Position numbers and translations under genes: made by a program | Notes under the pieces: model-generated | The model's database searches: none | The model's input: only the letters and a program-made list of their open reading frames with translations | What the model was told of the DNA's origin: nothing | From: Rhodococcus sp. 14-2470-1b | Lineage (GTDB): Bacteria > Actinomycetota > Actinomycetes > Mycobacteriales > Mycobacteriaceae | Direction of reading: 5' to 3' | DNA: 64,000 nt | NCBI RefSeq assembly: GCF_002259415.1 | Contig: NZ_NPFY01000012.1 | Span: 124,001 to 188,000, forward strand | In this document: piece by piece, positions 10,229 through 20,626 of the stretch | How positions within the stretch are numbered: the stretch's first letter is position 1 | How the letters are laid out: the number at the start of each line of letters is the position of its first letter

Positions 10229-10407
10229 GGTGACCTCACTTCCCGGTCGTGCTTCGTTGGATTGCGCCTCAGGCGCGTGTCGCCTACAGGTCGTCGTCTC
10301 AGCATGATATACGTTGCCGCTCGGAGCCTGTCGGTGCTGCGGTCGGCCGACGAACGGACACGATTTTCATGCAGCGATATCTGCGTGTTAATGTTCATCG
10401 GTCGCCC

Positions 10408-10490
10408 GGGCGGGTGGCGGAATGGCAGACGCGCTGGCTTCAGGTGCCAGTGTCCTTCGGGACGTGGGGGTTCAAGTCCCCCTCCGCCCA
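10408..10490 (+). tRNA. tRNA-Leu (anticodon CAG)
   Basis: A class II tRNA can be folded by eye: acceptor stem GGGCGGG with TCCGCCC and discriminator A10490, D arm, anticodon stem CTGGC/GCCAG around loop TTCAGGT (anticodon CAG at 10441-10443), a long variable arm GTCCTTCGGGAC and T arm GGGGG-TTCAAGT-CCCCC. The long variable arm is typical of tRNA-Leu. CCA is not encoded (ACAAC follows). A tRNA-Leu at this place beside fhaA is also seen in mycobacteria. Confidence 0.97.
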
Positions 10491-10494
10491 CAAC

Positions 10495-10528
10495 ACTGGC
10501 CGCAGCTGATTCACTCGCTGCGGCCAGT
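10495..10528 (+). terminator. Hairpin just after tRNA-Leu
   Basis: Perfect 12-bp inverted repeat ACTGGCCGCAGC / GCTGCGGCCAGT around a 10-nt loop, beginning 5 nt after the tRNA and followed by AGTCATTTTC. Most likely the tRNA transcription terminator. Confidence 0.85.
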
Positions 10529-10555
10529 AGTCATTTTCGGGTAGTCATTTTCGGG
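10528..10555. repeat. 14-bp tandem duplication
   Basis: TAGTCATTTTCGGG occurs twice head-to-tail with no spacer, directly after the tRNA terminator stem. It doubles the T-run that follows the hairpin. Confidence 0.9.
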
Positions 10556-11008
10556 GTGATGCGCCCCCGATACGTGTCCACGAGACTCGAATGTCGTCCG
10601 TGTAATTCCCGGATCCTCTTCCAGTACCGCAGAACTCGCCGCGAACGCGGGTCGATGAGGGTATTTTTCGGGTTCGAACGATCATCGAACGAGCCAGGGG
10701 GGCGCAATGCAGGGGTCAGGGAATTGTAAAAGTCCAGGTAGAGAGCCTGAATAGGCTTACCTTATTTGCAGGTTGGCCTAGGTGCTGACTTATCGTTTGT
10801 TGTTGGACCGACGTACCCAATTGTCGATCCGCCCGAAAGGCACCTTCGTTTCACCGTTTCGAGCGCACCCGCTCGACGTTATCCGAAGATCGCCTCCGGT
10901 GGTGCTGCTTCAACGGCGAACGGCACCGAATAGCCGTCCGCGACGGCCGGTTATCTGTACCGCGCCGATCCGACGTACTTGAAGGCTGGACTTATCCGAA
11001 GGCTAGGT
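10556..11008. other. Long non-coding leader upstream of gltB
   Basis: About 450 bases with no convincing gene; the short open frames have no recognisable start signal or protein character. The stretch is more AT-rich in the middle (10700-10800) than its surroundings and holds the two IdeR-like boxes listed separately. I see no riboswitch consensus. It presumably carries the gltBD promoter and a 5' untranslated region. Confidence 0.6.
10750..10783. promoter_or_regulatory. Two IdeR/DtxR-like boxes upstream of gltB
   Basis: AATAGGCTTACCTTA (10750-10764) agrees at 11 of 15 positions with the right part of the iron-box consensus TTAGGTTAGGCTAACCTAA. Five bases on, AGGTTGGCCTAGGT (10770-10783) matches the central AGGTTAGCCTA at 10 of 11. 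Side-by-side imperfect boxes are how IdeR/DtxR dimers often bind. No such regulator is encoded in the window, so this is a motif call only. Confidence 0.4.
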
Positions 11009-14000
11009 ATGAAGCACACTCCGGGCCCCCAAGGCCTCTACGACCCCCGCAACGAACACGACTCATGTGGTGTCGCGTTCGTGGTGGACATGCATGGTCG
11101 TCGTAGTCGAGACATCGTCGAGAAGGCCATCACCGCGCTGGTCAACCTCGAGCACCGGGGCGCCGCCGGCTCCGAACCCAACACCGGTGACGGCGCCGGA
11201 ATCCTGATCCAGGTACCGGACGCGTTCTTCCGTGCCGTGGTCGATTTCGAGCTGCCCGCCGCTGGTTCGTACGCCACCGGAATCGCATTCCTGCCGCAGG
11301 GCAAGAAAGACGCCGCCCGTGCGAGCGACGACGTCGTCCGCATCGTCGAAGAAGAGGGCATGAAGGTCCTCGGATGGCGTGAGGTTCCCACCGACGACTC
11401 CTCCCTCGGGGCGCTCGCGCGCGACGCGATGCCGACGTTCCGTCAATTGTTCTTCGCCTCGTCGGACAACTCCGTTACCGATCTGGCTCTCGAGCGCGCT
11501 GCCTTCGTCATCCGTAAGCGCGTGGAGCACGAGCTCGGCGAAGAGGGCGCGGGCAAGGACGGCCCCGGCCGCGAGACCGTCTACTTCCCGTCGCTGTCCT
11601 CGCAGACCTTCGTCTACAAGGGCATGCTGACGACGCCTCAGCTCAAGGGCTTCTATCTCGACCTGCAGGACGAGCGTGTGGAAAGCGCTCTCGGCCTTGT
11701 GCATTCGCGTTTCTCCACCAACACGTTCCCGTCGTGGCCGCTGGCGCACCCGTTCCGCCGCGTCGCGCACAACGGTGAGATCAACACCGCCACCGGTAAC
11801 GAGAACTGGATGCGCGCCCGCGAGGCGCTCATCACCTCCGACGTGTTCGGTGGATCCGACGCCCTCGAGAAGATCTTCCCGGTCGTCACCGAAGGTGCAA
11901 GCGACACTGCACGTTTCGACGAGGTTCTCGAGCTTCTGCACCTCGGCGGACGCAGCCTTCCGCATGCCGTCCTCATGATGATTCCCGAAGCCTGGGAGCG
12001 TCACGAGTCGATGGACCCCGCTCGCCGGGCGTTCTACAAGTACCACTCCTCGCTGATGGAGCCCTGGGACGGACCGGCGTCGGTGTGTTTCACCGACGGC
12101 ACCGTCATCGGCGCGGTCCTGGACCGAAACGGTCTGCGCCCCAGCCGACTCTGGGTCACCGACGACGGTCTGGTCGTCATGGCCTCCGAGGTCGGCGTCC
12201 TGGACATCGATCCGGCGAAGGTCGTCCGCAAGGTTCGTCTGCAGCCCGGCCGTATGTTCCTGGTGGACACCGCGCAGGGCCGAATCGTCTCCGACGACGA
12301 GATCAAGGACGAGCTCGCCGCCGAGCACCCGTACCAGCAGTGGCTCGACGAAGGTCTGACCTCGATCGACGACCTGCCGGACCGTCCGCACGTGCACATG
12401 CCGCACGACCGCGTTCTCATCCGTCAGCAGATCTTCGGCTACACCACCGAGGAGCTGAACGTTCTGGTCTCGCCGATGGCGAAGACCGGCGCCGAGGCCA
12501 TCGGTTCGATGGGTACCGACACTCCGATCGCCGTGCTGTCGGCTCGTCCTCGGATGCTGTTCGACTACTTCTCGCAGCTCTTCGCGCAGGTCACCAACCC
12601 GCCGCTCGACGCGATCCGCGAGGAGATCGTCACCAGCCTCGGCGGAACGATCGGACCCGAGGGCGACCTGCTCAACCCCGGCCCCGACGCGTGCAAGCAG
12701 ATCGTGCTCCCGCAGCCGATCCTGCACAACGACGACCTGGCCAAGCTCGTCCACATCAACGACGAGGGCACCCAGGAAGGCCTGCGCTCGGTCGTCGTGC
12801 GCGGCCTCTACCCCGTCGCCGAAGGTGGCGAAGGTCTGCAGAAGTCGTTGGAGGCCATCCGCGCTCAGGTGTCCGCCGCCATCTCCGGTGGCGCGCGCAT
12901 CATCGTGCTGTCGGACCGTGAGTCGAGCGAGAAGCTGGCCCCGATCCCGTCGCTGCTGCTGACCTCGGCGGTGCACCACCACCTCGTGCGTGAGAAGACG
13001 CGTACCAAGGTCGGTCTGATCGTGGAGTCCGGTGATGCACGCGAGGTGCACCACATGGCTCTGCTCATCGGCTTCGGTGCCGCTGCGGTCAACCCGTACA
13101 TGGCGTTCGAGTCCATCGAGGACATGATCGAGCGCGGTGCACTGACGGGCATCGAGTTCGACAAGGCCGTCTCCAACTACATCAAGGCAGCAGGCAAGGG
13201 CGTGCTGAAGGTGATGTCCAAGATGGGCATCTCCACACTCGCCTCGTACACCGGCGCTCAGCTGTTCCAGGTCATCGGCCTGTCGCAGGGTCTCGTCGAC
13301 GAGTACTTCACCGGTTTGAACAGCCACCTCGGCGGTATCGAACTCGAGCAGATCGCACAGGACGTGGCCACCCGCCACGGCATGGCGTACCTCGAGAACC
13401 GTCAGGAACGTGCACACCGTGAACTCGAGGTCGGCGGCGAGTACCAGTGGCGCCGTGAAGGGGAGTACCACCTCTTCAACCCCGACACCGTGTTCAAGCT
13501 GCAGCACTCGACCCGCACCGGTCAGTACGACATCTTCAAGGAATACACGAAGATGGTCGACGATCAGTCCGAGCGCCTCGCGTCGCTTCGCGGTCTGTTC
13601 CGCTTCAAGACCGAAGAGCGCCAGTCGATTTCCATCGACGAGGTGGAGCCCGCCTCGGAGATCGTCAAGCGATTCTCGACGGGCGCGATGAGCTACGGAT
13701 CCATCTCCGCCGAGGCTCACGAGACCCTCGCGATCGCCATGAACCGCCTCGGCGGACGTTCCAACTCCGGTGAGGGCGGCGAGAGCGTCGACCGCTTCGA
13801 GCCCGACGAGAACGGCGACTGGCGTCGTAGCGCGATCAAGCAGGTGGCGTCGGGTCGCTTCGGTGTCACCTCGCACTACCTGACCAACTGCACCGACATC
13901 CAGATCAAGATGGCCCAAGGTGCCAAGCCCGGTGAGGGCGGCCAGCTTCCGGCGCACAAGGTGTACCCGTGGGTCGCCGAGGTTCGTCACTCGACGCCTG

Positions 14001-15598
14001 GCGTCGGCCTCATCTCGCCGCCGCCGCACCACGACATCTACTCGATCGAGGATCTCGCTCAGCTGATCCACGACCTGAAGAACGCCAACCCGCAGGCACG
14101 CATCCACGTGAAGCTGGTCTCCGAGGTCGGAGTCGGCACGGTCGCGGCCGGTGTCTCCAAGGCGCACGCCGACGTGGTGCTCATCTCCGGCCACGACGGC
14201 GGCACCGGTGCCACGCCGCTGACGTCGGTCAAGCACGCAGGTGGACCGTGGGAACTCGGTCTCGCCGAGACCCAGCAGACGCTGCTGCTCAACGGTCTCC
14301 GTGACCGCATCGTCGTGCAGGTCGACGGACAGCTCAAGACCGGTCGCGACGTCATGGTCGCCGCACTGCTCGGTGGCGAGGAGTTCGGTTTCGCGACCGC
14401 GCCTCTCGTCGTGTCGGGCTGCATCATGATGCGCGTCTGCCACCTCGACACCTGCCCCGTCGGTGTCGCGACGCAGAACCCGGTGCTGCGCAGGCGTTTC
14501 GCAGGCAAGCCCGAGTTCGTCGAGAACTTCTTCATGTTCATCGCAGAAGAGGTTCGCGAGCTTCTGGCCGAGCTCGGCTTCCGCACGCTCAACGAAGCCG
14601 TCGGTCAGGTCGCCCTGTTGGACACCACCGCAGCGAAGGAAGCGTGGAAGGCGTCCAAGCTGGATCTGTCGCCCATCCTCGACGAGGTCGAGTCGGCGTT
14701 CATGAACCAGGACCTCTACAACACGGGCGTCCAGGATCACGGGCTGGACAAGGCGCTGGACCAGCAGCTCATCGCTCAGAGTCGCAATGCTCTGGACAAG
14801 GGCGAGAAGGTCACGTTCGAGTCCAAGATCACCAACGTCAACCGCACCGTCGGCACCATGCTCGGCCATGAGCTGACCAAGGCGTACGGCGGAGTCGGCC
14901 TGCCGGACAACACCATCGACATCACGTTCACGGGTTCGGCCGGTAACAGCTTCGGCGCGTTCGTGCCGTCGGGCATGACCCTCCGCCTCAACGGCGACGC
15001 CAACGACTTCGTCGGCAAGGGCCTGTCCGGTGGACGCATCATCGTGCGGCCGTCGCTGAACGCTCCTGCAGGATTCGTCGCCGAGGACAACATCATCGGT
15101 GGCAACGTCTTCCTGTTCGGCGCGACGCAGGGTGAGGCTCTCATCCGCGGCGTCGTCGGCGAGCGTTTCGCGGTCCGTAATTCCGGTGCCGTTGCCGTCG
15201 TCGAAGGTGTCGGCGACCACGGCTGCGAGTACATGACCGGTGGAAAGGTCGTCATCCTCGGTGAGACCGGCCGCAACTTCGGTGCCGGTATGTCCGGCGG
15301 CGTGGCGTTCGTCTTCGACCCGAACAAGACGTTCGAGGCGAACCTCAACACCGAGCTGGTCGACATCGAGAACATCGAGGGCGACGAGTTCACCTGGCTC
15401 AAGGAAATCGTCACTCGCCACCACGAGGAAACGGGATCCGATGTCGCGGAGCGCATCCTGGCGGACTGGTCACAGCAGGTGAACCACTTCGTGAAGGTCA
15501 TGCCTCGCGATTACAAGAAGGTACTGCTTGCCATCTCCGAGGCCGAGAAGAACGGCGCGGACGTGGACGAGGCGATCATGGAGGCAGCTCGTGGGTGA
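11009..15598 (+). CDS. gltB: Glutamate synthase (NADPH) large subunit
   Basis: 1529 aa. Converts 2-oxoglutarate plus glutamine to two glutamates, with GltD supplying electrons. I start at ATG 11009 (MKHTPGPQG...), since it places the conserved [10 protein letters not shown] block as in relatives; an in-frame codon at 10979 adds ten unmatched residues. Cys20 would be the N-terminal nucleophile after propeptide removal. Domains in order: class II glutamine amidotransferase (20 to ~430), central domain, FMN-binding synthase domain with the 3Fe-4S cysteines in [17 protein letters not shown], and the C-terminal beta-helix with Gly-rich repeats. Length is normal for the bacterial alpha subunit. gltD overlaps its 3' end by 8 nt. 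Confidence 0.97.
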   Translation: MKHTPGPQGLYDPRNEHDSCGVAFVVDMHGRRSRDIVEKAITALVNLEHRGAAGSEPNTGDGAGILIQVPDAFFRAVVDFELPAAGSYATGIAFLPQGKKDAARASDDVVRIVEEEGMKVLGWREVPTDDSSLGALARDAMPTFRQLFFASSDNSVTDLALERAAFVIRKRVEHELGEEGAGKDGPGRETVYFPSLSSQTFVYKGMLTTPQLKGFYLDLQDERVESALGLVHSRFSTNTFPSWPLAHPFRRVAHNGEINTATGNENWMRAREALITSDVFGGSDALEKIFPVVTEGASDTARFDEVLELLHLGGRSLPHAVLMMIPEAWERHESMDPARRAFYKYHSSLMEPWDGPASVCFTDGTVIGAVLDRNGLRPSRLWVTDDGLVVMASEVGVLDIDPAKVVRKVRLQPGRMFLVDTAQGRIVSDDEIKDELAAEHPYQQWLDEGLTSIDDLPDRPHVHMPHDRVLIRQQIFGYTTEELNVLVSPMAKTGAEAIGSMGTDTPIAVLSARPRMLFDYFSQLFAQVTNPPLDAIREEIVTSLGGTIGPEGDLLNPGPDACKQIVLPQPILHNDDLAKLVHINDEGTQEGLRSVVVRGLYPVAEGGEGLQKSLEAIRAQVSAAISGGARIIVLSDRESSEKLAPIPSLLLTSAVHHHLVREKTRTKVGLIVESGDAREVHHMALLIGFGAAAVNPYMAFESIEDMIERGALTGIEFDKAVSNYIKAAGKGVLKVMSKMGISTLASYTGAQLFQVIGLSQGLVDEYFTGLNSHLGGIELEQIAQDVATRHGMAYLENRQERAHRELEVGGEYQWRREGEYHLFNPDTVFKLQHSTRTGQYDIFKEYTKMVDDQSERLASLRGLFRFKTEERQSISIDEVEPASEIVKRFSTGAMSYGSISAEAHETLAIAMNRLGGRSNSGEGGESVDRFEPDENGDWRRSAIKQVASGRFGVTSHYLTNCTDIQIKMAQGAKPGEGGQLPAHKVYPWVAEVRHSTPGVGLISPPPHHDIYSIEDLAQLIHDLKNANPQARIHVKLVSEVGVGTVAAGVSKAHADVVLISGHDGGTGATPLTSVKHAGGPWELGLAETQQTLLLNGLRDRIVVQVDGQLKTGRDVMVAALLGGEEFGFATAPLVVSGCIMMRVCHLDTCPVGVATQNPVLRRRFAGKPEFVENFFMFIAEEVRELLAELGFRTLNEAVGQVALLDTTAAKEAWKASKLDLSPILDEVESAFMNQDLYNTGVQDHGLDKALDQQLIAQSRNALDKGEKVTFESKITNVNRTVGTMLGHELTKAYGGVGLPDNTIDITFTGSAGNSFGAFVPSGMTLRLNGDANDFVGKGLSGGRIIVRPSLNAPAGFVAEDNIIGGNVFLFGATQGEALIRGVVGERFAVRNSGAVAVVEGVGDHGCEYMTGGKVVILGETGRNFGAGMSGGVAFVFDPNKTFEANLNTELVDIENIEGDEFTWLKEIVTRHHEETGSDVAERILADWSQQVNHFVKVMPRDYKKVLLAISEAEKNGADVDEAIMEAARG

Positions 15599-17042
15599 CC
15601 CACAGGGATTTCTGAAGAACACCGTCCGCGAACTGCCGAAGCGTCGGCCGGTCGACCTGCGACTGATGGACTGGAAAGAGGTCTACGAAGACTTCTCGAA
15701 GGACACTCTGCAGACCCAGGCCAGTCGGTGCATGGACTGCGGAATTCCGTTCTGCCACAACGGCTGCCCGCTCGGGAACCTGATTCCCGAGTGGAACGAC
15801 CTGGTCTTCAAGGACCGCTGGCGTGAAGGAATCGACCGTCTGCACGCCACCAACAACTTCCCGGAGTTCACCGGGCGGCTGTGCCCGGCGCCGTGCGAGG
15901 CGTCGTGCGTCCTGGGCATCAACCAGGATCCGGTGACGATCAAGCAGGTCGAGGTCGAGATCATCGACAAGGCCTTCGAGGAAGGCTGGGTCACCCCGGT
16001 CTACCCGACGCACCTGACCGGCAAGACGGTCGCCGTCGTCGGCTCCGGTCCTGCGGGTCTCGCTGCAGCGCAGCAGCTGACGCGTGCCGGCCACACCGTG
16101 ACGGTCTTCGAGCGCGCCGACCGCATCGGTGGACTGCTGCGCTACGGCATCCCCGAGTTCAAGATGGAGAAGCGCCACATCGACCGCCGTCTGGCGCAGA
16201 TGGAGGCCGAGGGCACGGTGTTCCGCACCGGCGTCAACGTCGGCGTCGACATCACGGCCGACGAACTGCGCGCGGAATTCGACGCTGTCGTGCTCTCCGG
16301 TGGCGCCACCGCGTGGCGCGACCTGCCGATCGAAGGCCGCGAGAACGAGGGCATCTACCAGGCCATGGAGTTCCTGCCCCACGCCAACCGCGTGCAGCAG
16401 GGCGACTTTGCCGAGCCTCCCGTCAGCGCCGAGGGCAAGAAGGTCGTCATCATCGGCGGCGGCGACACCGGCGCGGACTGCCTCGGTACCTCGCACCGTC
16501 AGGGCGCGACAAGCGTCCACCAGTTCGAGATCATGGCGCGTCCGCCGGAAGAGCGTGCAACGTCCACTCCGTGGCCGCTGTACCCGCTGATGTTCCGTGT
16601 CGCGTCGGCGCACGAAGAGGGCGGCGAGCGCGTGTTCTCCGTCAACACCGAGCGTTTCCTCGGCAAGGACGGCAAGGTCACCGGACTCGAAGCTCACGAG
16701 GTCGAGTTCAAGGCAGGCAAGTTCGAGAAGGTCGAGGGCAGCGAGTTCACCCTCGAAGCCGATCTCGTCCTCCTCGCCATGGGCTTCGTCGGACCGGAGA
16801 AGCCAGGCCTGCTCACCGATCTCGGTGTGGACCTGAACGAACGCGGCAACGTCAAGCGCTCGAACGAGTGGGTCACCAACGTGCCTGGCGTCTTCGTCGC
16901 CGGTGACATGGGCCGCGGCCAGTCGCTCATCGTGTGGGCCATCGCCGAGGGTCGCTCCTGCGCAGCCGCCGTCGACACCTTCCTGCAGGGTGCCACTGCA
17001 CTGCCCGCGCCGATCGTCCCCACCCAGGCGCCGCAGAGGTAG
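15591..17042 (+). CDS. gltD: Glutamate synthase small subunit (NADPH/FAD/4Fe-4S)
   Basis: 483 aa. Start GTG 15591 has GGAGG 6 nt upstream inside the end of gltB and gives the expected [10 protein letters not shown] beginning; an upstream frame extension to 15528 reads as Arg-rich out-of-frame sequence. The N-terminal Fe-S domain has [18 protein letters not shown] and a second cluster set at CPAPCEASC. An FAD/NAD Rossmann motif follows ([12 protein letters not shown]), then the NADPH motif [11 protein letters not shown] and the closing [14 protein letters not shown] segment. It passes electrons from NADPH to the FMN and Fe-S centre of GltB. A strong palindrome follows 15 nt after the stop. Confidence 0.97.
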   Translation: MGDPQGFLKNTVRELPKRRPVDLRLMDWKEVYEDFSKDTLQTQASRCMDCGIPFCHNGCPLGNLIPEWNDLVFKDRWREGIDRLHATNNFPEFTGRLCPAPCEASCVLGINQDPVTIKQVEVEIIDKAFEEGWVTPVYPTHLTGKTVAVVGSGPAGLAAAQQLTRAGHTVTVFERADRIGGLLRYGIPEFKMEKRHIDRRLAQMEAEGTVFRTGVNVGVDITADELRAEFDAVVLSGGATAWRDLPIEGRENEGIYQAMEFLPHANRVQQGDFAEPPVSAEGKKVVIIGGGDTGADCLGTSHRQGATSVHQFEIMARPPEERATSTPWPLYPLMFRVASAHEEGGERVFSVNTERFLGKDGKVTGLEAHEVEFKAGKFEKVEGSEFTLEADLVLLAMGFVGPEKPGLLTDLGVDLNERGNVKRSNEWVTNVPGVFVAGDMGRGQSLIVWAIAEGRSCAAAVDTFLQGATALPAPIVPTQAPQR

Positions 17043-17057
17043 TTTTTTCTCGCTTCG

Positions 17058-17110
17058 GCATGAATGGCGCCACCGCAACCGTCAGACGGCTGCGGTGGCG
17101 CCATTCATGC
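17058..17110 (+). terminator. Long hairpin downstream of gltD
   Basis: Perfect 20-bp arms (17058-17077 and 17091-17110, core GGCGCCACCGCA / TGCGGTGGCGCC), extendable by CCG/CGG after one mismatch to a small loop. A TTTTTT run (17043-17048) lies on its 5' side rather than its 3' side. Position right after the operon supports a terminator role. Confidence 0.75.
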
Positions 17111-17286
17111 GTTGGGGGACGGTCGAAATGCATGTTTCGAGCGCTGAAACCTCGTTTTCGTTCCCGTATGTGAACCATCACGAATTTAGGTAACCTGCGT
17201 TTACCGATTGGGCATCGATTCGACATCAGGCACTGGAATTCTCACAGCCAGTAGTCGAATGTCCGCTGACGCAGTGAGGCCGCACC

Positions 17287-18213
17287 ATGCGCGTGAAGAA
17301 GCTTGTCGCCACCATCGGATCCGTATTGACGGTCGCTGCTGGGTCGGCGGCGATGTCCACCGCCACTGCCACCACGGCGGCGGCGGATCCGGCGTCGTGC
17401 CCCAGCATGTACGTCGTCGCGATTCCGGGCACGTGGGAGACCAGTTCGGGCGCCGCGCCGCGGCCGGGGATGCTGACTGCCGTCACCGACCGCATCGCGA
17501 GCAGCGAGATCCGCACGGAGTACGTGTCCTATCCGGCGACGGCGTTTCCGTGGGAGGGCGGCATCTACGGCGAGTCGCGTGCAATCGCCACCGCCAACGC
17601 GGGCGGCATGCTGAAGTCGATGGCAGACCGTTGTGGTGCAACGAAATTCGGCATCATCGGATACAGCCAGGGGGCGGATGCTGCCGGAGACCTCGCGGCG
17701 TCGATCGGTACCGGCCTCGGCGTGGTTCCGGCGGACAAGGTCGTCGCGGTTGGGTTGATCTCCGATCCCAAGCGGTCCGACGCCGACGCGCTGGTCGGGC
17801 CCGAGGTGGTCGGCACCGGTGTCGGTGGGCCTCGGGTGGGCGGGTTCGGATACGTCAGCCCGGTCGTCCGTACGTTCTGCGCGGTCGGCGACCTGTATTG
17901 CTCGACGCCGAAGGACGACTACGTGGCGCGGCTCGCGGGTTTCCTTGCGGTGTCCTCGGATCCGAGCCCGGACGTGGCGGCGAAAGCGCAGCAGGATGCG
18001 CAGATTCTGCTCGGTGACATCGCGTCGGCCGGCGGGCTTCCGGTTCTGCAGGGGCAACTGTCGGACCAGGCGAACGAGCAGCGGCGCCGAGAGATCGAGG
18101 CGTTCTACCGCTCGGGGATCCACCAGGAGTACGCGTCGTACGCGGTGGATTCGAGCGGCGTGAGCGCAACGACGTGGCTGGCGAACTATCTCGTGGGTGC
18201 GTCGGGTACGTGA
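17287..18213 (+). CDS. Secreted cutinase-family serine esterase
   Basis: 308 aa. A signal peptide (about 1-33: MRVKK, hydrophobic core, ...TAAA) leads to a mature protein starting DPASCP. The alpha/beta-hydrolase triad of cutinases can be placed: Ser127 in GYSQG, Asp202 in CAVGDLYC (flanked by cysteines 198 and 205 that would form the usual disulphide) and His279 in GIHQEY. Related actinobacterial enzymes hydrolyse medium- to long-chain esters, polyesters or envelope lipids. Its 3' end overlaps the convergent tetR gene by 28 nt. Substrate cannot be deduced. Confidence 0.88.
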   Translation: MRVKKLVATIGSVLTVAAGSAAMSTATATTAAADPASCPSMYVVAIPGTWETSSGAAPRPGMLTAVTDRIASSEIRTEYVSYPATAFPWEGGIYGESRAIATANAGGMLKSMADRCGATKFGIIGYSQGADAAGDLAASIGTGLGVVPADKVVAVGLISDPKRSDADALVGPEVVGTGVGGPRVGGFGYVSPVVRTFCAVGDLYCSTPKDDYVARLAGFLAVSSDPSPDVAAKAQQDAQILLGDIASAGGLPVLQGQLSDQANEQRRREIEAFYRSGIHQEYASYAVDSSGVSATTWLANYLVGASGT

Positions 18214-18878
18214 TCGGCCGCATGCGCCAGCAGCGGCGTCGCCTCGGTGTGCAGCTCGTCCACCGAGCCGCTCCAGCCGAGTACTCGGACCGCTGCTTCC
18301 GCGACGACGCGGGCGTAGTCCTCTCCTGACGCGTCGCGGCCACTCTCGGCGTCGGCGCGGCCGTTGACAACGGTTTCGACGAGCCGGAACGGCAACTCCT
18401 CGGTGCCGGGCAGTGCGGCTGTCGTTTCGCGGAGAACATCCGCTGCAATCGAGGCGTACCGGTCCATCAGTGCGTGCCGGTGTGCCCGGAAGGTGTCGAA
18501 GCGAGGCTCGCGGATCTCCGGGAGTAGATACAGCGCACCGAGGTTCCAGTGAGATCGGCAGAGCTGGTCGGCGTCGAACAATGCGAGCGCGTACATCTTC
18601 ACCGCGGGGGCCGCGTCGGAATCGGCGATGCGCTGTGCGACGGCCAGTGGACCGTCGACGGTTCCGCTGAGCAACAGGCTCAGCAACTCGTCCTTGTTGG
18701 CGAAGTGGTGGTACAGCGATGCCTGACGCATGCCGACGGCGTCGGCGATCATGCGCGTGGACGTGTTGGTGAAGCCGCGGGTGGTGAACAGCTCTGCCGC
18801 GGCGTCGAGTATTTCGTCGAGAGCAGTGTCTCCTGGCCGCTTCTTGGTACTGAGCCTTGGTCGGCCTGCGGTGGTCAT
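18186..18878 (-). CDS. TetR-family regulator, divergent from the permease/DUF1989 operon
   Basis: 230 aa from ATG 18878 (MTTAGRPRLS...); a longer frame to 19043 would cross the operators. The N-terminal DNA-binding domain is clear: ILDAAAELFTTRGF, then helix-turn-helix residues STRMIADAVGMRQASLYHHF. The C-terminal part (about 70-230) is a variable ligand domain. It faces the APC permease gene across a 201-bp gap holding two copies of a CTRTC-N4-GAYAG dyad, which I take as its operators. It is therefore the likely repressor of that operon and of itself. The inducer is unknown; guanidine- or urea-type nitrogen compounds are the guess from context. Confidence 0.88.
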   Translation of the reverse strand: MTTAGRPRLSTKKRPGDTALDEILDAAAELFTTRGFTNTSTRMIADAVGMRQASLYHHFANKDELLSLLLSGTVDGPLAVAQRIADSDAAPAVKMYALALFDADQLCRSHWNLGALYLLPEIREPRFDTFRAHRHALMDRYASIAADVLRETTAALPGTEELPFRLVETVVNGRADAESGRDASGEDYARVVAEAAVRVLGWSGSVDELHTEATPLLAHAADHVPDAPTR

Positions 18879-18915
18879 GGGTCCATCCTGGCATCGACGA
18901 CGCGGCCGTGAAGTT

Positions 18916-18931
18916 TCTGTCATTCGATAGA
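18916..18931. promoter_or_regulatory. Putative TetR operator O1
   Basis: TCTGTCATTCGATAGA, an imperfect dyad CTGTC-ATTC-GATAG. Its reverse complement matches O2 at 14 of 16 positions. Lies 38 bp upstream of the tetR start. Confidence 0.6.
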
Positions 18932-18989
18932 AACCTGCGAAACGTAGTTGTTTCATCGCCGTCACTCGCGGGGCACCTCGGGCCGGAAA

Positions 18990-19005
18990 ACTATCGACTG
19001 ACAGA
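18990..19005. promoter_or_regulatory. Putative TetR operator O2
   Basis: ACTATCGACTGACAGA, dyad CTATC-GACT-GACAG, the inverted partner of O1 with 74 bp between centres (about seven helical turns). Lies 75 bp upstream of the permease start. Confidence 0.6.
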
Positions 19006-19079
19006 AAAGCCCGCACCGGCAGCGCAGACGGGCGGTCATGCACCTTCCCGCAGTCACTCTTTCTCTCGAGGAGACATCC

Positions 19080-20621
19080 ATGAGCTCGACTACTCTGCCC
19101 GCACCCGAAGGGTCCTCGCCACTACGCAGTGACCACTCCGATCTCGCGGAGCTCGGATACGAACAGCAACTGCACCGTTCGCTCGGCAAGTTCGCATCGT
19201 TCGCTGCCGGATTCTCGTTCGTCTCGATACTCACCACGATCTTCCAGTTGTTCGCCCTCGGCTTCAGTTTCGGCGGACCCGCGTTCTTCTTCACCTGGCC
19301 GCTGGTGTTCCTCGGTCAGTTCATGGTCGCGCTCAACTTCGCGGAACTTGCTGCCCGGTATCCCATTTCAGGCGCCATCTACCAGTGGGCGCGCAGGATG
19401 GGCGGAGAGATCGTCGGCTGGTTCGCCGGCTGGTTCATGATCATCGCGCAAATCGTCACGGCGTCGGCCGCGGCCATCGCTTTGCAGGTGGTTCTGCCGA
19501 GCGTGTGGAGCGGATTCCAGATCGTCGGCGACGATCCGGCACTGACGTCCCCCAGCGGTGCCACCAACGCAGTCATCCTCGGGTCCGTGTTGCTTGTCCT
19601 CACGACGACCATCAACTCGATCGGCGTGAACTGGATGTCGCGCATCAACTCGATCGGCGTCACGTGCGAGATCGTCGGCGTCATCGCCCTGGTACTCGTG
19701 TTCTTCACCCACGCACAGCGCGGACCCCAGGTCGTCCTCGACACCGGTGCCGCGGGAGCCGAACCCGGTTACATCTGGGCGTGGATCGTCTCGGGACTCA
19801 TGGCTGCCTACGTGATGGTCGGATTCGGTTCTGCCGGTGAGCTTGCCGAGGAAACCCACAATCCGCGTCGGGTCGCACCCCGTACGATCAGGCTTGCGTT
19901 GTCCGCGTCGGCCCTCGGCGGTGGGCTGATGATCGTCGGCGCATTGATGGCGGCACCGTCGCTGACCGACGGCAATCTCGCGACGCTCGGCCTTCCCTAT
20001 GTCATCGACTCCATCCTGACGTCGCCGTGGGGCACGGTCCTCTTGATCGATGTCGCCATCGCAGTCTTCATCTGCACGTTGGCCATCCAGACCGCTGCAT
20101 CACGGTTGATGTTCTCCATGGCCCGCGACGGACGGCTTCCCGCGTCGGCCATTCTGTCCAAGGTGAACTCGAAGACCGGAACGCCCATTGCCCCTTCAGT
20201 TCTCATCGGATTGGCCTGTGTTGCAGTACTCGCGGTCAACGTCGGCAACGCCGCCCTGTTCACGACCCTCACCAGTGTCTGCATCGTGCTGATCTACCTC
20301 GCCTACATGATGGTCACCGTCCCACTGCTGGTCCAGCGCCTGAAAGGCTGGCCCCGCGGTGGAGTGCAGGTGGACGCCGAAGGAAAGAAACTCTTCACCC
20401 TCGGCTGGCTCGGCATCCCCGTGAACATCGCAGCCGTTCTGTACGGCGGACTGATGGTGATCAACCTGTCCTGGCCGCGTGCCGAAATCTTCAATCCCAC
20501 TGGGGAATACCCGATTCTGCAGTGGGCCGCCCCACTGACCGTGCTGGCCGTCGTGGTGGTGGGCATCGCCTGCTTCCCCCGCGCAAAAGCACACCCACGA
20601 CCCGTCACGATCGGAGCGTAG
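19080..20621 (+). CDS. APC-superfamily amino acid/amine permease
   Basis: 513 aa with about twelve membrane helices. ATG 19080 (MSSTTLPAPEG) follows GAGGAG at about 8 nt. The first helices carry GFSFVSILTTIFQLFALGFSFGG and the conserved ARYPISGAIYQWARR segment typical of the APC family branch that accompanies urea- or guanidine-carboxylase genes. It should be a proton-coupled importer in the cytoplasmic membrane. First gene of a five-gene run to 25749; only 5 nt separate its stop from the next start. Substrate is inferred from neighbours and could be guanidine, a guanidine-containing compound, urea or another amine. Confidence 0.88.
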   Translation: MSSTTLPAPEGSSPLRSDHSDLAELGYEQQLHRSLGKFASFAAGFSFVSILTTIFQLFALGFSFGGPAFFFTWPLVFLGQFMVALNFAELAARYPISGAIYQWARRMGGEIVGWFAGWFMIIAQIVTASAAAIALQVVLPSVWSGFQIVGDDPALTSPSGATNAVILGSVLLVLTTTINSIGVNWMSRINSIGVTCEIVGVIALVLVFFTHAQRGPQVVLDTGAAGAEPGYIWAWIVSGLMAAYVMVGFGSAGELAEETHNPRRVAPRTIRLALSASALGGGLMIVGALMAAPSLTDGNLATLGLPYVIDSILTSPWGTVLLIDVAIAVFICTLAIQTAASRLMFSMARDGRLPASAILSKVNSKTGTPIAPSVLIGLACVAVLAVNVGNAALFTTLTSVCIVLIYLAYMMVTVPLLVQRLKGWPRGGVQVDAEGKKLFTLGWLGIPVNIAAVLYGGLMVINLSWPRAEIFNPTGEYPILQWAAPLTVLAVVVVGIACFPRAKAHPRPVTIGA

Positions 20622-20626
20622 AACAC

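Noticed and set aside
10782..10982. Small leader peptide upstream of gltB
   Set aside because: The 66-codon frame has no ribosome site and no attenuator-like run of Gln, Glu or other relevant codons.
11063..15424. 1453-codon open frame antisense to gltB
   Set aside because: A long frame on the minus strand is expected opposite a GC-rich gene with strong third-position bias; composition (Asp, Val, Arg, His, Leu) is typical of such shadows and no domain is visible.
18879..19079. Guanidine-I (ykkC) riboswitch in front of the permease operon
   Set aside because: I looked for its conserved segments and found none; dyads for a TetR are the only structure seen.
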